DNA of 64,000 nucleotides from Sediminibacterium salmoneum NBRC 103935 (GTDB lineage Bacteria; Bacteroidota; Bacteroidia; Chitinophagales; Chitinophagaceae): NCBI RefSeq assembly GCF_000511175.1, contig NZ_KI866530.1, positions 2,200,353 to 2,264,352 of the forward strand, read 5' to 3'. Shown piece by piece: positions 17,623 to 26,442 of this stretch (position 1 is its first letter; each line of letters starts with the position of its first letter). The notes under the pieces were generated by a model. It saw only the letters and a program-made list of their open reading frames with translations, ran no database searches and was not told where the DNA came from. The position numbers and the translations under genes were made by a program.

Positions 17623-18528
17623 ATGAAGTTAAGAAAAGCCTGCAGAACAAACATAAAAATTAAAATGGGTTTGCAGGGACCCTCAGGAGGAGGAAAAACG
17701 TATTCCTCCTTACTCATTGCGTTTGGTTTATGTGGAGACTGGACAAAAATAGCAGTCATTGATACAGAGAACCATTCAGCAGATTTGTATGACCATCTAG
17801 GAGAGTATAATGTAATTCCTTTAGATGCTCCATTTACGCCTGATAAGTACATAAGTGCTATTAAGGTCTGCCAAGAAAAGGGGATGGAAGTCATCATCAT
17901 TGATTCCATGACCCATAGTTGGGAGTACTTAATAGAATATCATGCCTCACTACAAGGTAATTCCTTTACCAACTGGGGCAAGATCACACCTATGCACAAT
18001 GAACTGGTACAAGCAATTCTTCAATCACCAAGTCATGTAATAGCCACTATTAGGTGTAAGCAAGACTATATACTGGTAGAGAAGAATAATAAGCAAGTAC
18101 CAGAAAAGGTTGGGTTAAAAGGAGTGCAACGAGATGGCTTAGAGTATGATTTTACCCTAGTGTTTGATTTGGATATGCAGAATCATGCAGTATCCTCTAA
18201 AGACAGGACTGGGCTATTCTTTCAAAAGCCACCCGCTAAACTTTCCATTGAAACTGGTCAACTCATTAAAGACTGGTGTGAAAAGGTAGTGGTCACTGAG
18301 ATTGATGTTAAAGTTCGTATTGAACAGTGTATGAGTTTAGGAGAACTGCTGAAGCTATACAATACATACCCTCAATACAACGAATCATTAACTCCCAATT
18401 ATCAGGCTAAGAAACAGCAACTAGCTACAGCTCCATTAAGGGATAAATCAATTAATAACTCAAAAGCTAATACCAATGCAGGAAATACAGTTATATCAAC
18501 CAGACCTCGTCATAAGACCATCATTTAA
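17623..18528 (+). CDS. Sak4-like/AAA_24 phage-type ATPase
   Basis: 301 residues. Walker A is GPSGGGKT (19-26), Walker B is VIIIDSMTHSWE (90-101), and IATIRCKQDY is likely the sensor strand. This is the layout of phage and mobile-element nucleotide-binding proteins related to the RecA-like Sak4 single-strand annealing ATPases. The last 60 residues are polar and probably disordered. It overlaps the DUF3871 gene by 53 bp. The SSB-like and RadC genes downstream fit a recombination or replication module. Confidence 0.82.
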   Translation: MKLRKACRTNIKIKMGLQGPSGGGKTYSSLLIAFGLCGDWTKIAVIDTENHSADLYDHLGEYNVIPLDAPFTPDKYISAIKVCQEKGMEVIIIDSMTHSWEYLIEYHASLQGNSFTNWGKITPMHNELVQAILQSPSHVIATIRCKQDYILVEKNNKQVPEKVGLKGVQRDGLEYDFTLVFDLDMQNHAVSSKDRTGLFFQKPPAKLSIETGQLIKDWCEKVVVTEIDVKVRIEQCMSLGELLKLYNTYPQYNESLTPNYQAKKQQLATAPLRDKSINNSKANTNAGNTVISTRPRHKTII

Positions 18529-19468
18529 TGATGAGCCATTAGAAGACACTCCTAATAGGCAATTTATTGTAGCCAATACATTACCTATTACAATTGAAGA
18601 AATGAGAAGTACTCATATAATCCCAGTATATGCAAAGGATAATGAGCCACTAATCAGCCACAACGACTTTATTGATGTGGTAGAATCAGTTGTATGGGAA
18701 GCCTACAAAGGAGAATACATTTTAAAGCCCATTGTTAGAGTTTCTCATCCCATCAAAGGAAGAGTGCCGGAGGCAAGAAATAAACCTGCTAATGAGCTCA
18801 ACGATTGGGAGAAAACACTCTATTATGAAAGGATGGCATTCATCATTGAAATCCCTTCTATTGATACAGATATAAATGGTAATAATCTATCCTTAACGAT
18901 TGGAGGAGTTAAGTCCTACAGTCAGGATAATCTGTATGGTAAGAAAGGAAGTGATGAGCATTTTAAAGTGTTCGTTGGATTCAAGAACCAGGTATGTACC
19001 AACCTATGTGTTTGGACAGATGGATTCATGGATCGAATAGAAGTTGATTGCATAGGCATGTTAAAAGCCTGCACACAGAATTTGATAGAACGATACAATG
19101 TAAACTATCAAATTAGTCAAATGCAGCTTTTGCCAGACTATTCATTAACTGAACACCAGTTTGCCACTCTAATAGGTAAGTGTAGGATGTATGGGCATCT
19201 ACCGAATCAACTGAAGAATCAAATCCCACAGTTACAATTGGGTGATACGCAGATTGCTGCAGTATGCAAAGACTATTATAAAGACAATAGCTTTAGCAGA
19301 GAAAGCAATGGTAACATCAATCTCTGGAAGTTGTATAATCTATTTACAGGTGCTAATAAAAGCAGCTACATAGATAACTTCTTAGACAGAGGTGTAAATG
19401 CCTACCACTTCGTGGAACGTATCAGATTTGGCTTGGAGAATAAACAAGCTAATTGGTTCTTGGATTAA
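18476..19468 (+). CDS. DUF3871 family protein
   Basis: 330 residues matching the DUF3871 proteins of Bacteroidota mobile elements (IIPVYAKDNEPLISHNDFI, RVSHPIKGRVPEAR, FKVFVGFKNQVCTNLCVWTDG). There is no signal or TM segment. The ATG at 18476 lies inside the end of the Sak4-like gene, so the two are probably translationally coupled. The biochemical role is unknown; the constant neighbourhood with recombination genes suggests DNA metabolism. Confidence 0.8.
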   Translation: MQEIQLYQPDLVIRPSFNDEPLEDTPNRQFIVANTLPITIEEMRSTHIIPVYAKDNEPLISHNDFIDVVESVVWEAYKGEYILKPIVRVSHPIKGRVPEARNKPANELNDWEKTLYYERMAFIIEIPSIDTDINGNNLSLTIGGVKSYSQDNLYGKKGSDEHFKVFVGFKNQVCTNLCVWTDGFMDRIEVDCIGMLKACTQNLIERYNVNYQISQMQLLPDYSLTEHQFATLIGKCRMYGHLPNQLKNQIPQLQLGDTQIAAVCKDYYKDNSFSRESNGNINLWKLYNLFTGANKSSYIDNFLDRGVNAYHFVERIRFGLENKQANWFLD

Positions 19469-19476
19469 TTAACCTA

Positions 19477-19505
19477 TTAGCCCTCTTCTAATAGGAGGGG
19501 GCTAA
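19477..19505 (+). other. Hairpin between DUF3871 and RadC genes
   Basis: TTAGCCC (19477-19483) pairs with GGGCTAA (19499-19505). No T run follows, and it ends 13 bp before the radC-like ATG, over the expected ribosome-binding region. A translational or RNA-processing control element is possible. Confidence 0.55.
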
Positions 19506-19518
19506 TTAAATAAACACA

Positions 19519-19971
19519 ATGGAAAAATTGATTAAAGTAGCTGAAATAACCATCAGCTATTCCCCTACAAAAGGTGCAAAACCAGTAATCGAAAACTCAC
19601 TAAAAGCTTACGAAGAATTCGTTCCCTTCTTCACTCAAGAAACAATGGGCATTCAAGAGCAGTTTGTTGTTATGTATTTAAATAATGCAAACAAGATTAT
19701 TGGTGTTTATAAGGTCTCAAAAGGTGGCCTTACTGGAACCGTAGTTGATCCTAGAATTATACTCGGTACAGCTTTAAAAGTTGCAGCAACAGCAATCATA
19801 ATTGCGCATAATCACCCTAGTGGAACTCTAAAGCCATCGCAAGCAGATCTAGCATTAACTCGAAAATTGGCTAATGCAGCTGCTTTTGTGGATATAAGAG
19901 TGAACGACCACATCATTCTATCAGGAGTTGATAAAGGCTATTACAGCTTTGCTGATAACGGAGATCTATAG
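19519..19971 (+). CDS. RadC-like JAB/MPN-domain protein
   Basis: 150 residues, the C-terminal JAB domain of RadC only. The metal motif HNHPSG (97-102) is followed by Asp110, in the JAMM pattern H-x-H-x10-D. The HhH part of chromosomal RadC is absent, as is usual for element-borne copies. Despite the name, these proteins have no confirmed DNA-repair function; on elements they may act on nucleotides or in anti-restriction. Confidence 0.88.
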   Translation: MEKLIKVAEITISYSPTKGAKPVIENSLKAYEEFVPFFTQETMGIQEQFVVMYLNNANKIIGVYKVSKGGLTGTVVDPRIILGTALKVAATAIIIAHNHPSGTLKPSQADLALTRKLANAAAFVDIRVNDHIILSGVDKGYYSFADNGDL

Positions 19972-19980
19972 TAATTAACC

Positions 19981-20012
19981 AAAGGAGCTTCACGATTGGC
20001 TGAGGCTCCTTT
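19981..20012 (+). terminator. Hairpin between RadC and SSB-like genes
   Basis: AAAGGAGC (19981-19988) pairs perfectly with GCTCCTTT (20005-20012). The short T run makes it a weak terminator or attenuator. It ends 14 bp before the ATG at 20027. Confidence 0.6.
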
Positions 20013-20026
20013 ACAAATCAATCAAA

Positions 20027-20353
20027 ATGAATAAAGTACACTTATCTGGTAAAATAGAGAGAATACGGATTGAAGAATTTCAGGGTAGAATTAGTAAAGC
20101 TGAATTTTCATTTTCCCATTTACCAAGTAACAATTTTAAATTCTTAGTGCCAATTAAACACTTACAATGGTATAGGTGCTATGCATATGGGCGAATTGCA
20201 GAACAATTAAGCAAATCTTGGATGGACGATAAAGAAGTAATATTAGAAGGGATTATACTAAATAAAATCGCTTGCCCTGAAAACGCATACTCTAAATGCG
20301 AATTGCAAATACACGTATCTCATATGCTAGTATTGCCGAATAAATCAAAATAA
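20027..20353 (+). CDS. SSB-like OB-fold protein
   Basis: 108 residues with the single-strand DNA-binding protein pattern: an N-terminal strand MNKVHLSGKIERI, the central WYRCYAYGRIAEQL (SSB W-x-x-V-x-x-F/W-x-x-x-A-E), and KEVILEGIIL. It is shorter than chromosomal SSB and lacks the acidic C-terminal tip. It ends the Sak4/DUF3871/RadC module and probably binds ssDNA during element replication or recombination. Confidence 0.75.
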   Translation: MNKVHLSGKIERIRIEEFQGRISKAEFSFSHLPSNNFKFLVPIKHLQWYRCYAYGRIAEQLSKSWMDDKEVILEGIILNKIACPENAYSKCELQIHVSHMLVLPNKSK

Positions 20354-20361
20354 AAAAGTCG

Positions 20362-20402
20362 AAGCGGGGTTAATTGAATTTCATAGTTAACCCTGCTTTT
20401 AT
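20362..20402 (+). terminator. Terminator after the SSB-like gene
   Basis: AGCGGGGTTAA ... TTAACCCTGCTTTTATT forms a long stem (about 20362-20400) with a T tail. It ends the recombination module. The next 300 bp to the first cassette gene are AT-rich and non-coding. Confidence 0.75.
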
Positions 20403-20659
20403 TGGCCAATTGGTTTTGATAATTAAAAATAAAATACTACATTCATAGTACCCGAATTGTTCCTCCCCCAATTGTTTCGTTTGTATTTAAATTCTGATCC
20501 TATAAGCTCATAAATGGGACTCAGGGAGCTTTGCTTTGAAGACAATAACAAATGTATAAACGTATTTATGTAACAACAACACAAAAAGTTTAACGTTAAA
20601 ACAATAACACTTAATGCTTATTTCCTTTGTTCTCTATTGGGAGTAGGATATATTTAATT

Positions 20660-20673
20660 GTTAGCGGTCATGC
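20660..20673 (+). other. Possible upstream cassette boundary
   Basis: GTTAGCGGTCATGC resembles the right-hand ends of the four attC-like repeats downstream (for example CGTTGTATGC and CGTTTCATGC). It lies 36 bp before the first cassette gene, where a cassette junction is expected. No full left-arm palindrome is visible, so this is weak. Confidence 0.3.
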
Positions 20674-20708
20674 TATTGAGCAGTCCGCCTTTCAACATAA
20701 TTTTATAG

Positions 20709-21665
20709 ATGACAGAGACAAGACGAATGCACTATGTTCCTAAAGTCTACTTGGAAAAGTTTGCTAAACAACGAGGTGATGAATTTTATATCTGTGCTTT
20801 AGAAAAGCAATCAGGAAAGATATTTTCTCCAAAAACTAAAAACATCTGCGTAGAAACGGATTTGTATTTGCTTGAAGGTGCTACAGAAAACGAAAGGCAA
20901 ATGATTGAAAACCTTTACAATGAATTATTTGAAAAAGAGTACAATAAAATACATAAAATTCTTGTTGATGATAGCCGGGACTCAATAACAATGGAAGAAC
21001 GGTACGAGATCATCAGTTTCGTCGTGTCAATGTTCTATCGAAATAATATTTGGAATGCTAGATATAATAAATTGATAGATGAAACATTAGAAAAGGCTTA
21101 CCTTTTATCCAGAGCAAATGAAATAGATTCATTTTTTTTTGGCGAACAAGAAGTTTCAATAGTAGGCAAATCATTAGAAGACCTGCAAAAAGAAAATCGT
21201 ACTAAGGACAGACAAATGATTGCACTGACTGCTGTTCAAAGAATATTCGAGTTGACACGCATGCGGGTTGTAAATGACGTGGTTACAATTGTAAAAACAG
21301 AAGACTTAATAGTGACAAGCGACAACCCAGTTTCATTTCGAGGAGAAAATCTTAGTGTTAGACCAATTTTAATTGATCCTAACAATACATTAACGCTTCC
21401 AATCGATGATTGCCATCTATTGCAACTAAGACCTTGGGGTGATAAACTTAATAATAATCTTACAATGCTTGGCAGAATGTCAGAATTTTCAATTGTATCC
21501 GGAGTTGTTGCAGAAACAAACAATCAATTCCAATATAATCAAGCAGAGCGATTCATATTAGGGACTGAGGAAGGGATTAAGGGTTTTCAACATGACCCAA
21601 CCGGAGAGCTATTCAAGAAAAAAATGCAAGCTAAATTTGCGACAAGAATGACTAAGCCTCAATAG
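20709..21665 (+). CDS. DUF4238 family protein (cassette gene 1)
   Basis: 318 residues beginning MTETRRMHYVPKVYLEKFA, the H-Y-V-P-x-x-Y-L-x-x-F motif of DUF4238. Another conserved stretch is DLIVTSDNPVSFRGE (about 200-214). These cytoplasmic proteins are common in mobile and defence-rich regions; their biochemical role is not established. It is followed by an attC-like palindrome and is the first of five same-strand genes so arranged. Confidence 0.8.
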   Translation: MTETRRMHYVPKVYLEKFAKQRGDEFYICALEKQSGKIFSPKTKNICVETDLYLLEGATENERQMIENLYNELFEKEYNKIHKILVDDSRDSITMEERYEIISFVVSMFYRNNIWNARYNKLIDETLEKAYLLSRANEIDSFFFGEQEVSIVGKSLEDLQKENRTKDRQMIALTAVQRIFELTRMRVVNDVVTIVKTEDLIVTSDNPVSFRGENLSVRPILIDPNNTLTLPIDDCHLLQLRPWGDKLNNNLTMLGRMSEFSIVSGVVAETNNQFQYNQAERFILGTEEGIKGFQHDPTGELFKKKMQAKFATRMTKPQ

Positions 21666-21696
21666 TAGTGGAGTATTAATGTGAGAAGCACGAACC

Positions 21697-21895
21697 TTTA
21701 ACAAAAGGTTTGCCGCAAAGCTCGCGGACGGAATAACAATCATCAGTTTTACAACTATCAACTTATGTCGGGCTGAAAGAATTCTATTTTGGCCCTTAGT
21801 TGTTAACTTCATCATAAGAAATTTTAATCGGCTTCAGTTGCAGGGCTGACATAGCAACTATTCCAGCCCTGCGACAAGCCCCGAACTTAAGCCAC
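21697..21895 (+). repeat. attC-like imperfect palindrome A
   Basis: The left end TTTAACAAAAGGTTTGCCGC pairs imperfectly with the right end GCGACAAGCCCCGAACTTAA. Inside is a further stem (GGGCTG...CAGCCC). This has the integron attC layout: TAACAA-type outer box, GG(T/C)TT inner box, then AAGCC inner box. It is the least perfect of the four. Confidence 0.5.
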
Positions 21896-21906
21896 AAACT
21901 TCTCAT

Positions 21907-22509
21907 TTGGAAATCAAAAATGAAATATTAATTATTGAAGCTGCTGTTGGTTATATGCTCAAAGTAATAAAGTCGGGTAAAAGAATTTCAAAGTTTAAAA
22001 CAGAATTTTCAGCTATAAGGCATGGAAACTATTTCGAGTTTATAAACCTTGTAAAAGGTCCTTTACCCTTCATGGTAACATATAGAAATGGTGCTGTTTA
22101 TGTTGATGATAAGAACAATCAAGATGATTTTGATTTTGCAGGTCTTTTTAAAGCGGGCGCCTCATTAAAGATATTCTATGACAACTGCATAGACTTTTAC
22201 GGTGAAATAATCGACTCTGATATTTCCGACTTGACTTATTGTAAGTTGGCTTACTTTGAAATTAGCTTGAGAATGCACTCAAATAATAAAAATTTAGTCG
22301 CCAAAGAGGCTACGCTTGAGAAAGTCATTGATGCAATTGTATTACAATATAGCTTATCCATGAATGAAAGTCAAACTCTACATTCTGGTAGGAAATTCTT
22401 AAATATGGTAAAGCATTACAAAAGTCAATTTAAAACATGGGCAGATGGTACCGAAGCATTAAAAAATGCATTGTACTTAATTGTTAAAAAAAATCTCACT
22501 ATAAAATAA
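21907..22509 (+). CDS. Hypothetical protein (cassette gene 2)
   Basis: 200 residues from a TTG start, only 11 bp after palindrome A. No in-frame ATG lies near. It is soluble and mixed alpha/beta, with an acidic DDKNNQDDFDFAG stretch (about 77-89). No family recognised. The short leader after the palindrome and the following palindrome B are what a gene cassette would show. Confidence 0.6.
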   Translation: MEIKNEILIIEAAVGYMLKVIKSGKRISKFKTEFSAIRHGNYFEFINLVKGPLPFMVTYRNGAVYVDDKNNQDDFDFAGLFKAGASLKIFYDNCIDFYGEIIDSDISDLTYCKLAYFEISLRMHSNNKNLVAKEATLEKVIDAIVLQYSLSMNESQTLHSGRKFLNMVKHYKSQFKTWADGTEALKNALYLIVKKNLTIK

Positions 22510-22517
22510 CCGTATGC

Positions 22518-22685
22518 GACTAACAACTGGCTTTACGCCAGTTGGGGGTTCAGTAGTGGCCAATTAGCTTTGTTGGAATTAATCAACTTCAGTAATTTGG
22601 CTTTAACTAATCGCGTCAGTAGTGGCCAAGCCAGCAGCAGGAACTTTCCTTCCCCAACCTGCGTAAAGCCACGGCCGTTGTGTGC
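22518..22685 (+). repeat. attC-like imperfect palindrome B
   Basis: The left arm TAACAACTGGCTTTACGCCA and the right arm TGCGTAAAGCCACGGCCGTT pair over about 25 bases, with the inner stem GTTGGGG/CCCCAAC. It ends CGTTGTGTGC, close to the attC right-hand core. The internal loop carries AGTAGTGGCCAAGC, also found in palindrome C, so the two are related. Confidence 0.65.
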
Positions 22686-22748
22686 AATCCTAAAGCGTCA
22701 CATTTCAATTTTTAGAAATAATTCTTTGTAAATTATTCAGTAATCAAA

Positions 22749-23378
22749 GTGACACAAGAAACAAATAACATGAGACAGAAGTTTAAATATTACTTGCTGT
22801 CGTTTATAACGTTTCTCATTTCTTTTATCGGTTTCATCGGTTTGAAATTAGCTATAGTTGCAGTTGCCATGGGCATAGCCCTGTTGACAGAAAAATATAT
22901 TGGAAAGGCTGGTTTGACTATAGGTTATTTCATTGGACTATTTGTCGGCGGTATTCTGCTGATAGGGCTTAAAGGACTTTATCCCTATTTAGAAAAATTA
23001 GACGATTATTCAAATAAATACAAACATTATCCTTACACAGAAAAATATGGTAAAGACTATTCTCATCCGACGCCAGAAGACTTTGCAATAACTCAAGCTG
23101 AATTTAAAGAGTACAATAGTAGATTTCAATTTGGTTTTATAAAGTTGATTTTTACTTACGGACTTTTGATAGCAGTTTGCATCTACGTAATTCGGCAAGA
23201 CATTAAAGGAAGCTATGGAATTCTTTTAATGGGAGGAACAGGAATGGTTGCCATACTTTTAAGCTATCTTTTTGACCGTTGGAATAAAATTATTTCTCAA
23301 AAACATCGCTATTACGAAAAGATAAATAAGTTTCAACAATCGTTAAATATCTATTTCAGAATTAAGGACGAAAATTAA
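22749..23378 (+). CDS. Integral membrane hypothetical protein (cassette gene 3)
   Basis: 209 residues from a GTG; an ATG at 22770 is the alternative start. Hydrophobic segments lie at about 17-40, 50-72, 127-148 and 153-172, with a polar, Tyr-rich cytoplasmic loop (YSNKYKHYPYTEKYGKDY) between the second and third. No family recognised. It is flanked by palindromes B and C. Confidence 0.6.
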   Translation: MTQETNNMRQKFKYYLLSFITFLISFIGFIGLKLAIVAVAMGIALLTEKYIGKAGLTIGYFIGLFVGGILLIGLKGLYPYLEKLDDYSNKYKHYPYTEKYGKDYSHPTPEDFAITQAEFKEYNSRFQFGFIKLIFTYGLLIAVCIYVIRQDIKGSYGILLMGGTGMVAILLSYLFDRWNKIISQKHRYYEKINKFQQSLNIYFRIKDEN

Positions 23379-23414
23379 AATCGGTAGAACAAAAATTACA
23401 AGAAGAAGGTCATG

Positions 23415-23584
23415 CACACAACATATGGCTTGGCAAAAGTTGGGTTTTGGAATATGGCCCATCAGTTTCACGATTTATGACCTAGCTTCATTAATTTGGC
23501 TGCAACTAATCGGGATTGTAGTGGCCAAGCGAGCTGTAGGAATAATTTTTCCCAAACTGCGTTAAGCCCCAGACGTTGTATGCC
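23415..23584 (+). repeat. attC-like imperfect palindrome C
   Basis: The left arm ACAACATATGGCTTGGCAAA pairs with the right arm TGCGTTAAGCCCCAGACGTT, with inner stem GTTGGG/CCCAAA. It ends ACGTTGTATGC. The internal AACTAATCGGGATTGTAGTG is homologous to palindrome B. Confidence 0.65.
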
Positions 23585-23655
23585 AGCTTAACAACACCCT
23601 CACAAATATCAAAATAGTCATGACAAAAAATATTATATAACATAAATTATTATTA

Positions 23656-24243
23656 ATGAGTCAGAACCAAAATGAAGTCGAAGAAATAATAAAAGAAATT
23701 GAAACAAATATTCTCAAACAAGACATCCCCTACAAATTATCTAAGCTAACAAATATGCCTTATCCGACTTATGATGATTTTTTAGTGGATTACCGAGACA
23801 AAAAAGTTACAATTGAACTGAAAAAATATAAGAGCGACATTATGGAGCAATTCGGAACAAAAGCGGACAATAAAGTGCATTCAATTGCTTTCGTTGGATT
23901 ATTAATAGTAGCCATTATTAATATTATTTTAGCTTTTATCTATAAAGAATTTATATTTCTTTGGGGAGTACTAGCTGTTATATTAGGCATGCTTTCGACA
24001 TCACCAAGTAATCCATACGGAAGGAAGATGAGTGGTTTATGTGGAATTGCTTTTATTCTATCTTTCTTTTACTTGACGTGGGAATGGAGAATAATTATTG
24101 GTTCTATGGCTATATCTCAGATTTTATCAATGACAGCTCGTGACCAATTAAAAAAAGTACTAATTGACAGGTCATTAGCTTCCGAGGCAATATTTTGTTA
24201 TTTATTTCGGTACAAAATAATCTATATTTTCAAGAAGCATTGA
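23656..24243 (+). CDS. Membrane hypothetical protein (cassette gene 4)
   Basis: 195 residues. A soluble N-terminal 75 residues (acidic helices, then KKVTIELKKYKSDIMEQFG) is followed by about four closely spaced hydrophobic segments (78-100, 101-112, 125-143, 145-158) and a basic tail. No family recognised. It lies between palindromes C and D, in the same orientation as the other cassette-like genes. Confidence 0.6.
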   Translation: MSQNQNEVEEIIKEIETNILKQDIPYKLSKLTNMPYPTYDDFLVDYRDKKVTIELKKYKSDIMEQFGTKADNKVHSIAFVGLLIVAIINIILAFIYKEFIFLWGVLAVILGMLSTSPSNPYGRKMSGLCGIAFILSFFYLTWEWRIIIGSMAISQILSMTARDQLKKVLIDRSLASEAIFCYLFRYKIIYIFKKH

Positions 24244-24260
24244 GTGCTGACAAAAGCCGT

Positions 24261-24459
24261 CATATAACAATTGGTTTGCTGCTATGCTGGCGGACGTAGT
24301 AACAATCAGCTGCAAGTCGCTATCATCTTCAGTTCTGGCTCGACGTTCAATTTTCAGCTTTAGTTCATAACTTCAACTTCAGTTTTTCAAATTGGCTGCG
24401 GTGAAGGGCTGGACGAGCAATGAATTCCAGCACAGCAGCAAGCCGTCAACGTTTCATGC
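24261..24459 (+). repeat. attC-like imperfect palindrome D
   Basis: Best of the four: left arm TAACAATTGGTTTGCTGCTA pairs with right arm CAGCAGCAAGCCGTCAACGT, and the stem continues as TGCTGG/CCAGCA. It ends CGTTTCATGC. The layout TAACAA - GGTTTGC ... GCAAGCC - ACGTT is that of an integron attC site with a long variable terminal structure. Confidence 0.7.
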
Positions 24460-24525
24460 AATTTTGCGCGACAGAATATAAGCGAACAATAGTGCTTTAG
24501 TTGAACAACTTCAAACGACAGAAAA

Positions 24526-25470
24526 ATGACAATACTTTACATCATTGGAGGTTTAATAATCACTGGACTTTTGATGAATTTCATGAAGACGAAAAGGGAA
24601 AGCAATTCTCCTTACCTGAAAATCAAGAAAAAACTTGATGAAGAGTTACTCCAAGCAAACTTTTCGGGTGATTGGAAAAGAAGGCAAGAAATAAATCTTC
24701 AACTACTTTGGCTTAAGACAATAAATGAAGTTGAAAGCAGAGATATGTTTGGTCGTAAAAAAGATGAAATTGAGACATCATTACTTGCTACACTTTCACT
24801 TGATGATATAAAGTTCCCTTTAAGATGGAAGTTGGACGACTTGTATTGCTATCCATTTTCTCAAGAAATAATTTCTGCTTATGGAAAAGTTTTATCGGAG
24901 AATGACTATAACGGCATGTTCAAGCCGGATAGTATTCTTCCTGTTCCGAAAAATTACATTAGAAAGGCAATCTTATTTACTTTTGATTATTTCAACTTGA
25001 AAGAGCCGATGTACTCAGTTCCAGACAAAGATAAACGAGCAGATAACTTGAATGGCGTCAGTGTTTTTCTTGATATGTCTTTTATTGATACTGGTAATAT
25101 TGACTTGCCTAGGTCAGGAACTGAAAACTACAAAGTTGGTAATGCAATTAAAGAAAAACTACCAGAACATAATGAATTGGAAGACCTTAATCTTGTTGAC
25201 TGGCGGACAGAAACAGATTGGATAGTTCTTGGTGTTAACTATGCTGACAAGGAACAATATAACTACGCTTTTGCTTGTTATGATCAAGTAAAAAAAATCA
25301 ACCCTGATAACAAGGATTTAAAGAAAGTTGTTTCTATGACTTATTTATACAAAGGCGAACAGCATTATGAAAAGGGGGAAAATGAACTCGCATTTGAAAA
25401 CATTAGAAAGGCGGCTGATTTGAAGAATGAAGAAGCCATAAAGTGGTTAGAAGAACATTCAAAAAAATAA
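24526..25470 (+). CDS. Membrane-anchored TPR-like protein (cassette gene 5)
   Basis: 314 residues. An N-terminal TM helix (1-20) is followed by a charged helical region. The last 80 residues hold TPR-like helix pairs (EQYNYAFACYDQVKKINPDN, NELAFENIRKAADLKNEEA). No enzymatic motif. It is preceded by palindrome D. After its stop a stretch at 25503-25521 resembles only a left palindrome arm, so the array may be truncated here. Confidence 0.6.
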   Translation: MTILYIIGGLIITGLLMNFMKTKRESNSPYLKIKKKLDEELLQANFSGDWKRRQEINLQLLWLKTINEVESRDMFGRKKDEIETSLLATLSLDDIKFPLRWKLDDLYCYPFSQEIISAYGKVLSENDYNGMFKPDSILPVPKNYIRKAILFTFDYFNLKEPMYSVPDKDKRADNLNGVSVFLDMSFIDTGNIDLPRSGTENYKVGNAIKEKLPEHNELEDLNLVDWRTETDWIVLGVNYADKEQYNYAFACYDQVKKINPDNKDLKKVVSMTYLYKGEQHYEKGENELAFENIRKAADLKNEEAIKWLEEHSKK

Positions 25471-25822
25471 GTGGATGAAATTACTATAAGACATAAAAAC
25501 TACAGCCAACATCCGTTTTGCAAAATTATAGGTTCAATGCTCCGAAATCCTTACGAATGTAAAGCCGAAGGTTATTGGAAAAAACTTTATGACAAAGCGA
25601 TCTTAACCTTAACATAATTTCTTTTTTGGATGAAGAAAGAAGCCCTCATTCAAAAATTGTAAAAATCAATAACAACAAATCACAAAATTACATCCCATAT
25701 TGTTTCTAATTAAATGGTGAGGAAATTATTATCTCCCCATAGCCATTTGTGGCAAACTCATATTGAAATACGGATAAGAAAAACTTGAGTATATCTATTT
25801 TGAACATTTTAAAGCAAGTAAG
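25471..25822. other. 352-bp non-coding stretch with possible attC left-arm remnant
   Basis: CAGCCAACATCCGTTTTGC at 25503-25521 resembles the left arm of the cassette palindromes, but I find no matching right arm. The rest is AT-rich with no ORF of note. It marks the end of the cassette-like array. Confidence 0.35.
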
Positions 25823-26365
25823 ATGAAATTCATTTGTATAATTCTATTTTCTTTTTTTGAATTAACTACACTATTGGGTCAAAGAAACAATGCCGAACTT
25901 TCTTTTATAGCAACTTGTATGATACAATTTCAAAATTATTATAATTCAAAGAAAAGTTTGGAATACAGCATGGATGTTACTAATTGGAAAGGAACTAAAG
26001 AACAGTATAATCAACAACTTAATAATAGTTATAATAGTGTTTTATTGACAATAGAAAACATAGAAAAAGAACTAACTATGCTGAAGGAAGTTGATGTAGA
26101 GCTAAATTATAAAAATATTTATTTATCTTTTTTTAGAGAAACCAAAGCTAATTACATAAAGTATTATCCCCCACTAATTGCACACATGAAATATTATGGA
26201 ACACCGCAAATGAAATCTCAAGAATTTTATTTGAATTTCCTTGAATTTACTAATAAAGACCGTTCAATCCTAGAGAAATATGGCGAAAGACTAACCACTG
26301 ATAGGTTTTTTAAAAAACATGGTATAACCCCAGCAATGCTCAAAGCATTTATGAAAAAAGAATAG
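25823..26365 (+). CDS. Secreted hypothetical protein
   Basis: 180 residues. The N-terminus MKFICIILFSFFELTTLLGQ is a signal peptide. The mature part is helical with many Asn, Tyr and Lys residues (QNYYNSKKSLEYSMDV, ENIEKELTMLKEVDVEL). No family recognised. It is within the element, same strand as the cassettes but without a palindrome behind it. Confidence 0.6.
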   Translation: MKFICIILFSFFELTTLLGQRNNAELSFIATCMIQFQNYYNSKKSLEYSMDVTNWKGTKEQYNQQLNNSYNSVLLTIENIEKELTMLKEVDVELNYKNIYLSFFRETKANYIKYYPPLIAHMKYYGTPQMKSQEFYLNFLEFTNKDRSILEKYGERLTTDRFFKKHGITPAMLKAFMKKE

Positions 26366-26442
26366 ATTTCTAAATTTTTATTAATTCCTATAAAATTGAT
26401 AAAAATCACTGTTTTCTTTTTAAAAGCGACAATGTGAAAATT

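Noticed and set aside
20660-25521. Classical integron
   Set aside because: No IntI-type integrase with its extra alpha-helix and no attI; the only tyrosine recombinase is the tRNA-Asn element integrase. Kept as cassette-like only.
20660-25521. CRISPR array
   Set aside because: The repeats are long, imperfect palindromes around genes, not short identical direct repeats with unique spacers; no cas genes are present.
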